From CAWJKP01 sp963843465 (GTDB taxonomy: Bacteria; Planctomycetota; Planctomycetia; Pirellulales; Thermoguttaceae): a stretch of 64,000 nt of DNA. The notes beneath the pieces are model-generated. The model saw nothing but the letters and a program-made list of their open reading frames with translations, did no database searches and was not told the DNA's origin. The stretch is from positions 1,426,001-1,490,000 of the forward strand of contig CAWJKP010000001.1 in the NCBI GenBank assembly GCA_963843465.1. The letters run 5' to 3'. The translations under genes were made by a program, and so were the position numbers. How positions within the stretch are numbered: the stretch's first letter is position 1; each line of letters begins with the position of its first letter. Shown piece after piece: positions 57,980 through 64,000 of the stretch.

Positions 57980-58984
57980 GTGAGCAAGTCTTCGGCCATC
58001 ACGACATTGGGGATGATAGTGCTGGCGCTGCCTTTCCTGGGGATGCTGGTGGTACGGGCACGTTCTTCGAGCAGGGAAGGGAAGGTGACGCTGAAGACTG
58101 TGGCCTTCACCTGCCAGGACCTGCAAAATCCGTTCTTCAAGCTGATGGGGGACGCCGTGTGCAAGGCGGCTGTGGAGGTCGGCGGGCCGAACGTCAAGGT
58201 GATCATGCAGTCGGCCGACAACGATTTGGGCAAACAGTGCCAGCAGATCGATGACTGCATTGCGGCGGGGGCGCAAATCATCGTGCTCAACGCGTGCGAC
58301 AGCGAGGGGATTGCTCCGGCTGTGAAGCGGGCGAAGAAGGCAGGTGTGGTGGTGATTGCTTCCGACGTGGCCGCCTCGGGTGGTGTCGACGCCACCATGA
58401 CCAGCGACAACTTCGAGGCCGGCGCGATTGTCGCGAGGTATATCGTCGAGCGGCTAGGGGGCAAGGGGAACGTGGTGGCGATCGTCGGCGACCCGGTGTC
58501 GGCCTGCCTCGATCGGAAGAACGGCTTTGACGCAGTAATGGCCCGGTCGCCGGGGATCCAAGTGCTCTCCGACACGCAAAACGGTCACGGGCGGCGCGAC
58601 CTGAGTATGGAGCTGATGACTGACCTGCTCACCGCGCAGCCGAAGATCGATGCCGTCTGGGGAGTGAACGATCCGACCGCGCTGGGCGCGATGCTCGCCA
58701 TTCGCCAAGCGAATCGCGAGGCGCAGATGTTCGTGGTGGGAGTCGACGGTTCGCCCGACGCGGCGAAGGCGATGGGCAAGCCGGGAAGCATCTTCGCGGC
58801 CTCGGCGGCGCAAGACCCGTACTACATGGCGTATCATGCCGTCAAGGTGGGCTGGCAGATCCTCAACGGCAAGCCGCCGAAGAGCCCGACGGAGACCATT
58901 CCGGTGAAGCTCATCACGCAGAAAGAGGTCAAGGCGGGGTATTCGGGGTGGGTGATGCCTGGCGAGGCGAAGGACGCGTCCTAG
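57980..58984 (+). CDS. Sugar ABC transporter substrate-binding protein (ribose/xylose type)
   Basis: The product is 334 residues. GTG 57980 has AGAAGG ~7 nt upstream. An N-terminal hydrophobic segment (TTLGMIVLALPFLGMLVVRA) anchors or exports it. A Peripla_BP_4 fold follows: TVAFTCQDLQNPFFKLMGDA, GAQIIVLNACDSEGIAPAV, AGVVVIASDV, DAVWGVNDPTALGAMLAI and FVVGVDGSPDAAKAM. These are the sugar-contact loops of RbsB/XylF-like proteins. First gene of a transporter operon with the ATPase 35 bp downstream. The sugar is unknown; fructose or another monosaccharide freed by the GH32-like product is a reasonable guess. Confidence 0.85.
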   Translation: MSKSSAITTLGMIVLALPFLGMLVVRARSSSREGKVTLKTVAFTCQDLQNPFFKLMGDAVCKAAVEVGGPNVKVIMQSADNDLGKQCQQIDDCIAAGAQIIVLNACDSEGIAPAVKRAKKAGVVVIASDVAASGGVDATMTSDNFEAGAIVARYIVERLGGKGNVVAIVGDPVSACLDRKNGFDAVMARSPGIQVLSDTQNGHGRRDLSMELMTDLLTAQPKIDAVWGVNDPTALGAMLAIRQANREAQMFVVGVDGSPDAAKAMGKPGSIFAASAAQDPYYMAYHAVKVGWQILNGKPPKSPTETIPVKLITQKEVKAGYSGWVMPGEAKDAS

Positions 58985-59019
58985 CGGCCTTTACCAGAAG
59001 CACCAGCGAGCGGACCACG

Positions 59020-60549
59020 ATGGCAGACAAACCGATCCTCGAAATGCGTGACGTGTCCAAGACGTTCCCCGGTGTGCGGGCGCTTGATCGCGTTTCCTTT
59101 TCCATCCAGCGCGGCGAGGTCCACGCAATCGTCGGCGAAAATGGGGCGGGCAAGAGCACCTTGATGAAAATCCTGGCCGGGGTTCTCACGGCCAGCAGCG
59201 GTACCGTGCTCTTGGACGGAAGCCCCCTGAAAATCGCCAACGCGCGGAAGGCGATCGGCTTGGGCATGATCCTCATCAATCAGGAGTTGAGCGTCGCTGA
59301 AAACCTCACCGTGACGGAAAATGTCTTCGTCGGAAGCGAACTCCACACGCTAGGCATCCTCCGCCGCGAGCGGATGCGGAACGCGGTGGCCGAGATATTG
59401 GACTTGCTGGGGGCTTCGTTCTCACCTGACGCCATCGTGGGCGAGCTGAGCCTGGCCGAGCGGCAGCAGGTGGAACTGGCCCGGGCCCTGCATTACAAGA
59501 GCCGGGTGCTGATCATGGACGAGCCGACGGCTTCGCTCAGCGATCGCGAGACAGAGACGCTTTTCGAGGTGGTGCGGAGCCTGAAGCAGCGGGGAATTAC
59601 GACCATCTTCATCAGCCATCGCTTGTCGGAGATCCTGGCGATTGCCGACAGCGTAAGCGTGCTGCGCGATGGGAAGTACATCGGCACTCTGCGGGGCGCG
59701 GAGATCGCGCACGACACGCTCGTCCGCTGGATGGTCGGCCGCGAGCTGACCGACTACTACCAGCACGAGATGGGAAACCCGGCAGTGCGGGATACGCTCG
59801 TCGCGGAACATTACGGGGACGGGCGGCTGATCAAGGACGTTTCGTTCTCCGTGGGCGCGGGGGAGATTCTCGGTCTGGCCGGCCTTGTGGGGGCGGGGCG
59901 GACGGAGCTCTGCCGGCTCTTGTTCGGCATCGACAAGAAGCGGCATGGCCGACTCTGGTTCGAGGGCGCGCCGGTGCAGATCCGCGGACCACGCGACGCG
60001 ATCCGCTGCGGCATCGGCTATGTTCCTGAGGATCGCAAGACGCAGGGGTTGTTCCTGGGCATGTCGACCCAGTGGAACATCGCCATGAACGTGCCGGGCC
60101 GGATCGCGTGCTGCGGAATCCTGCGGCACCGGCGGATGCGCCGGTTGGCGCAAGCGGCCGTTGAGCGGTTGAAGATTGCAGTCTCGTCGGTCGACCAGGA
60201 GGTGGTCTATCTTTCCGGCGGCAACCAGCAAAAAGTTCTCCTTTCCCGCTGGCTGGAGATCCGGCCCAAGGTGCTGATCCTCGATGAGCCGACGCGCGGG
60301 ATCGACATCGGGGCGAAGAGCGAGGTCTTCAAGATCATCGGGTCGCTGGTCAAGCAGGGAGTGGCGGTGGTATTCGTCTCCAGCGACCTGACCGAGGTGA
60401 TCGGCATTGCCAACCGCATTCTCGTGATGCGCGAGGGACGCATCGTGACGGAGCTGCGCGATCCGTCGCGATTCACGCAGGAGGAAGTGGTCGCGTACGC
60501 AACTGGCCTGAAGCCGGACGACTACGTTTATTCGAGAAAGGCCGGTTGA
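59020..60549 (+). CDS. Sugar ABC transporter ATP-binding protein, two NBDs (RbsA/XylG type)
   Basis: The product is 509 residues from ATG 59020. Domain 1 has Walker A GENGAGKST, signature LSLAERQQVELARAL and Walker B VLIMDEPTASL. Domain 2 has the degenerate P-loop GLVGAGRTELCRLLFG usual in this family, GYVPEDRKTQGLFLGMS, signature LSGGNQQKVLLSRWL and Walker B VLILDEPTRGIDIG. Length is normal (~500). It powers carbohydrate uptake with the permease that begins 2 nt after its stop. A longer frame from 58948 overlaps the upstream gene and is unlikely. Intact. Confidence 0.92.
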   Translation: MADKPILEMRDVSKTFPGVRALDRVSFSIQRGEVHAIVGENGAGKSTLMKILAGVLTASSGTVLLDGSPLKIANARKAIGLGMILINQELSVAENLTVTENVFVGSELHTLGILRRERMRNAVAEILDLLGASFSPDAIVGELSLAERQQVELARALHYKSRVLIMDEPTASLSDRETETLFEVVRSLKQRGITTIFISHRLSEILAIADSVSVLRDGKYIGTLRGAEIAHDTLVRWMVGRELTDYYQHEMGNPAVRDTLVAEHYGDGRLIKDVSFSVGAGEILGLAGLVGAGRTELCRLLFGIDKKRHGRLWFEGAPVQIRGPRDAIRCGIGYVPEDRKTQGLFLGMSTQWNIAMNVPGRIACCGILRHRRMRRLAQAAVERLKIAVSSVDQEVVYLSGGNQQKVLLSRWLEIRPKVLILDEPTRGIDIGAKSEVFKIIGSLVKQGVAVVFVSSDLTEVIGIANRILVMREGRIVTELRDPSRFTQEEVVAYATGLKPDDYVYSRKAG

Positions 60550-60550
60550 G

Positions 60551-61513
60551 ATGCTGCACAAGAAGGCGGAAGGCGACAAGCGGCGGATAATCCAGGTTTT
60601 GGGTGTTCTTCCCATCTTGCTCGTCCTGCTCGACGTGTTCGCCGTGATCTCGCCCGAGTTCGCCACGTTCGACAACATGATGAACATCTTTCGCATGGTG
60701 TCGATCAACATGACGCTGGCCAGCGGGATGACGATGGTGATCTTGACCGGCGGGATTGACCTCTCGGTCGGTTCGATCATGGCCGTTTCAGGCGTCGTGG
60801 CAATGAAGCTCGTGGTCGAGCGCGCGAACCCCGCAGCGGCCGTGCCCGTGGCGCTGGTGGTCGGGCTGCTGGCGGGGATTGTGAACGGGACTCTGGCAGG
60901 CGTGATCAAGGTACCGCCGTTCATCGCCACCCTCGGGTCGATGACGTTTCTGCGCGGGGCGGCGTTCTTGCTTTGCGGGGGCCATTCGATCATCGCCAGC
61001 GAAAGGCAGCTCTCCTTCGCTTGGGTCGGCGACGGCTCGCTGGGGCCGGTCCCGTGGCTCGTTGTGATCGCCGTGGGTGTGCTCGCGGTCGCGTGGTTCT
61101 TGCTCAAGCGGACCACGTTTGGAATGCGGATCTATGCCGTCGGCGGCAACGAGCAGGCCGCAGGGCTGACCGGAATCCGCGTGTGGGCGGTGCTGATCGG
61201 CGTCTACGCGCTCAGCGGGCTGTGCAGCGCGATCGCCGGGATCATGATGAGCGCCCGGCTGTTCAGCGCCAACGGGCTGCTCGGGCAGGGTTATGAGCTC
61301 GACGCGATCGCGGCGACGATCCTCGGCGGCACGAGCTTTACGGGGGGCAAAGGGAGCGTGGTGGGCACGCTGTTCGGCGTGTTGATCATCGGCGTGTTGA
61401 ACAACGGCCTGATGCTCACCGGGGTGCCGTACTTCTGGCAATTGGTGGCCAAGGGCGTGGTGATCATTTTGGCGGTGATTATCGACATCGTGCGGAACAA
61501 GCTGAACCGGTAA
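60551..61513 (+). CDS. Sugar ABC transporter permease (RbsC type)
   Basis: The product is 320 residues, a polytopic BPD_transp_2 protein with hydrophobic segments at IIQVLGVLPILLVLLDVFAV, VAVPVALVVGLLAGIVNGTL, VPWLVVIAVGVLAVAWFLL and VVGTLFGVLIIGVLNNGLML. Family motifs are VILTGGIDLSVGSIMAVSGV and GMRIYAVGGNEQAAGLTGI. Its ATG starts one base after the ATPase stop, implying translational coupling. It forms the membrane channel of the transporter. Intact. Confidence 0.92.
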   Translation: MLHKKAEGDKRRIIQVLGVLPILLVLLDVFAVISPEFATFDNMMNIFRMVSINMTLASGMTMVILTGGIDLSVGSIMAVSGVVAMKLVVERANPAAAVPVALVVGLLAGIVNGTLAGVIKVPPFIATLGSMTFLRGAAFLLCGGHSIIASERQLSFAWVGDGSLGPVPWLVVIAVGVLAVAWFLLKRTTFGMRIYAVGGNEQAAGLTGIRVWAVLIGVYALSGLCSAIAGIMMSARLFSANGLLGQGYELDAIAATILGGTSFTGGKGSVVGTLFGVLIIGVLNNGLMLTGVPYFWQLVAKGVVIILAVIIDIVRNKLNR

Positions 61514-61539
61514 CCTTTTATGGTACGTGGAACAACTCT

Positions 61540-63000
61540 ATGAAGAACGTGCTCATGACCTGCGCGGGGTTGGCGGCCGGCCTGTTGCTCGCAACCGCAT
61601 CGGCTTGCGCGGCGGAGCCTGCCGCGTCACCCGACGGCATTTCCAAGACGGCCGCCGCGGTTTGGCAGATGGCGGATCTCTACCGGGAGAAGCACCGTCC
61701 GCAGTTTCACGTAACCGCCCGCCAGTGGACTGTTCACAAGCTGAATCCCGGCATGAGGGAAGAGGGATGGATCAATGATGTCAACGGACTCATTTACCAC
61801 CAGGGGCAATACCACCTCTTCGCCCAGCGCTGGGCCCGATGCTGGCTCCACCTTGTCAGCAAGGACCTGATCCATTGGACAGAACTTCAGCCGGCGTTCT
61901 GGGAGGAGCAGCGGTTCGGCACCGGCGTCCAGTCGGGCACCGTTGTTTTTGACAGCCAGAACGTTTCCGGGCTGTCGATGGATCCGAGGCATCCGCCGCT
62001 GGTTGCCTTCTGGAGCGGTTTCGACAATCGCAGCCAGTGTATTTCGTACAGCGTGGACCATGGGCTGACTTGGGCCAAGTATGCGAATAATCCTTACATG
62101 ATTCAACCCGAGCGTGACCCGAAGGTGTTTTGGTATCAACCCGGTCAGAAGTGGGTAATGGTGCTCTACGGGGGCGCCAAGTATCACATTTTCAATTCGA
62201 CGAATCTGCTGACATGGATTGAGCAGAAGAACCCGCTACCGAACTGTTTTGAATGCCCGGATCTCTTTCCATTGGCGGTGGATGGTGGCTCCAAGCGAAC
62301 GAAGTGGGTACTGGTCCGGGGTAACGGCAAATTCTCGGTCGGTAATTTCGACGGTTCCTCATTTACGCCAGAGACGCCGCAGTTGAATTGTGATTTCGGC
62401 CCTAATTTCTATGCCACGCAGTCATGGGGCGACATAGAAGGCCAGGCCGGCCGGCGCGTGCAGATTGCGTGGATGCGTGGCGGCAAATATCCCGATATGC
62501 CGTTTAACCAGCAGTTGACCTTCCCCTGCGACCTGACGCTGCGCGAGCTGGGCGGCTCCCTGCGAGTGTTCCGCAAGCCGGTATCGGAAATCCAGTTGCT
62601 CCACCGCCGCCGGCGTGCCTGGAAGGACCTGTCCCTGGTGCCCGGCGCCGCGGCCCCTGGAGGTGGCCGGAGACCTGTTCCACATCCTGGCCGACGTGGA
62701 GCTGCCGCGCGGATCGGCTCTGACCTTCCGCATCCGGGGCACGCCGGTGACTGTGACGGACCATTCAGTGGCCTGCAATTCCCAGCCCGCGCCCGTGGCC
62801 ACCGGTGTTAGAACCGTCGAGATCCTCGTGGACCGGACCTCCATCGAGACTTTTGCCAACGACGGCGAGAACGTCCTTGTCCGCCTGCTTCCTCCCGACC
62901 GACGATCGCCTGCTGGTGGAATGTTCCCAGGGGCCTGTGACGGTCCGTTTCCTCAAAGTGTTCGAGATCGAGTCCATCTGGAAAGGAACCGCTGCGACCG
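61540..63000 (+). pseudogene. GH32 beta-fructosidase-like protein, frameshifted C-terminus
   Basis: ATG 61540 gives a signal peptide (CAGLAAGLLLATASACAAEP). The five-bladed GH32 propeller is clear: nucleophile Asp80 in GWINDVNGLIY, transition-state stabiliser Asp193 in ERDPKVFW, and acid/base Glu238 in CFECPDLFPL. Near 62635 the frame breaks and the C-terminal sandwich continues in another frame (LEVAGDLFHILADVEL; EILVDRTSIETFANDGEN), breaking again near 62880 (LLVECSQGPVTVRFLKVFEI, then ESIW). The end meets an IS-C scrap near 63029. The catalytic domain alone is complete, so partial activity is possible. It is 26 bp downstream of the permease, so part of the transporter operon: fructan or sucrose cleavage then uptake (inference). 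Confidence 0.75.
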
Positions 63001-63029
63001 CCGCCGACAGCAGTCCTAATGTCGCTAGG

Positions 63030-63118
63030 CACCTGCTGCCGCAGCGCGAGGTTCTCGGCGGCCAAGTGGAGCCGGGGTACCAGAAACGCTCCGATGAGAA
63101 GAAAGATCGCCGTGAGGA
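63030..63118 (-). mobile_element. IS-C fragment, transposase N-terminal block
   Basis: The minus strand reads LTAIFLLIGAFLVPRLHLAA then ENLALRQQV, matching the IS-C transposase start. It is cut on both sides and marks the end of the GH32-like gene. Confidence 0.65.
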
Positions 63119-63200
63119 TAGCCGCTGAGCTTCTTGTACATCAACGCCACGCCCTCCTTCACTGGTGCTGATGGAATAAGCAGGGCGGAGAAGCTTATCC

Positions 63201-63702
63201 GAGCTGTCTGTCACGACATTCTGCACTTTTCTGCGCGAGTTCTCGCCAATGTTGTCCCACTATCGTCGGCCACCCCACATCACGGGGGGTGCCAGCGACG
63301 GCTCGGCCGTGAGCGGTTCAGCTCCAGTCGCCGGTTTCCTCTCCCGCCACCCGCGACCAGCGCACGTTGGCTGCTGCCAAGGTGACGCATCGAACCCGCC
63401 GGCTTCAGTTCCGGCTGGTAGCCAGCAGTGCGCAAGCCCCGCAGTCACACTTCCGATTCGCTTCCGCCCGTGCCTGGTATACCTGTTGCCGAGCGGCTCC
63501 AAGCTGCTTGGGGATATGGCCCCCTTCTGGCAGTACATCTTGTTGGGCGTTTGCCCCTGGAACGCCGAGTGCGATAGCCATGCCCCTGATCATCGTTGCT
63601 GCTGCCGGCCGGGGCAACGGGTGACACGGAAATCAGGAGACCCAGGCGAAAACGGTGACGACAACTCGCTCAGAAAAGTGCAGAATGCCGTGGCGGACAG
63701 CT
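63201..63702 (-). mobile_element. IS-B, internally deleted diverged copy with both ends
   Basis: The left end GAGCTGTCTGTCACGACATT (63201) and the right end (…GTGGCGGACAGCT, to 63702) are inverted repeats. Inside is a diverged transposase C-terminal scrap on the minus strand (RCDCGACALLATS-type tail near 63430, compare RDCRACALLAASS at 36784). Size ~500 bp, like the copy at 28784. Confidence 0.65.
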
Positions 63703-63832
63703 GGGCTTTGATCGGCAGGTGCCGTCGGAATCGCCCGCCCCCGACGCGGCTAGTCGACGGGCAGCACCCTGACGATCATACCGCTTCTTTCGACTGTTGT
63801 CGAATGGGCTTCCGCGTCCACGGCCCGTTCAA

Positions 63833-64000
63833 CTACCTGCGGTCCTGCCGGCCCGGCCTTCCCGGCGACCAGTGCCGACGCCGGGTCCCGTACAGCGCAC
63901 CGTCGCGGGCCAGCTCCCCGAGGACGGCACGGAGGCGGCCGTCGATCTTGCCCGGTTGCCGGTCGGCGAAGAGGGTCTGCGGCAGGGGCATGAACGCGTG
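63833..64000 (-). CDS. Hypothetical C-terminal fragment running off the window
   Basis: The minus strand has an open frame entering from the right edge (FMPLPQTLFADRQPGKIDGR; LRAVLGELARDGALYG) and stopping at 63833-63835. No family is recognised. 63703-63832 shows nothing. Confidence 0.25.
   Translation of the reverse strand, partial: HAFMPLPQTLFADRQPGKIDGRLRAVLGELARDGALYGTRRRHWSPGRPGRQDRR

Noticed and set aside
59422..61116. 564-codon minus-strand open frame
   Set aside because: Antisense to the ABC ATPase and permease; shadow frame.
63346..63355. IS-A terminus inside the IS-B copy at 63201
   Set aside because: ACCAGCGCA-type match of about 9-11 nt only; too short given surrounding IS-B homology.

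Overview
The window looks like an accessory region of a Planctomycetota genome, probably of the Pirellulales or Thermoguttaceae kind. This is inferred from gene content, not from a marker gene. The signs are high GC, many large secreted carbohydrate-active proteins, Gfo/Idh/MocA oxidoreductases (one with a Tat signal), a DUF4838 protein, golvesin-type and F5/8-type carbohydrate-binding domains, and two proteins related to the alpha subunit of hydrazine synthase (HzsA), each with two CxxCH heme motifs. No rRNA, tRNA or CRISPR array was recognised.

Layout. 1-2.8 kb: a decayed beta-helix gene, a complete 1.7-kb insertion sequence (IS-A) and the tail of a disrupted Ig-like protein. 2.9-8.7 kb: an intact SGNH hydrolase fused to a beta-propeller, then an operon of a secreted clan GH-A glycosidase and a sugar-isomerase-like TIM barrel behind a palindromic operator candidate. 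9-17.7 kb: a gene graveyard (amidase, WD40, Tat Gfo/Idh, M23/PKD, glycosidase and golvesin fragments) broken by IS ends. 17.8-31.2 kb: a transglutaminase-like/F5-8 protein cut by an IS-A end, a frameshifted SWIM/SNF2 helicase, a 1152-residue unknown secreted protein, more relics (TPR, DUF4236, uracil-DNA glycosylase) and an intact secreted transglutaminase. 31.3-41 kb: a 411-bp MITE-like element, an HzsA-like protein fused to a formylglycine-generating-enzyme-like (SUMF1) domain, IS debris, an esterase fragment and a second HzsA-like protein. 41-57.4 kb, mostly minus strand: a sialidase/glycosidase chimera, a frameshifted Gfo/Idh gene, a 1308-residue GH2 protein, a pectate-lyase/esterase composite, a nucleoside-hydrolase fusion and a DUF4838 protein. 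57.4-63 kb: an element with 84-bp inverted repeats, then a ribose/xylose-type ABC transporter (binding protein, ATPase, permease) and a GH32 beta-fructosidase-like gene. 63-64 kb: IS debris.

How it works together. The intact genes point to secreted breakdown of plant or algal polysaccharide (GH-A, GH2, DUF4838, sialidase, pectate-lyase and GH32 types) with import by one sugar ABC transporter. The HzsA-like proteins are probably exported c-type cytochromes of unknown function.

The strongest structural theme is mobile-element-driven decay. Three IS families (called IS-A, IS-B and IS-C here) have left many one-ended fragments exactly where host genes stop. About half of the recognisable genes carry frameshifts, nonsense codons or truncations, while several very long neighbours are intact. 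This favours real decay over general sequencing error, although single frameshifts in otherwise well-kept genes (HzsA/SUMF1 fusion, SNF2, Gfo/Idh) could still be assembly errors.
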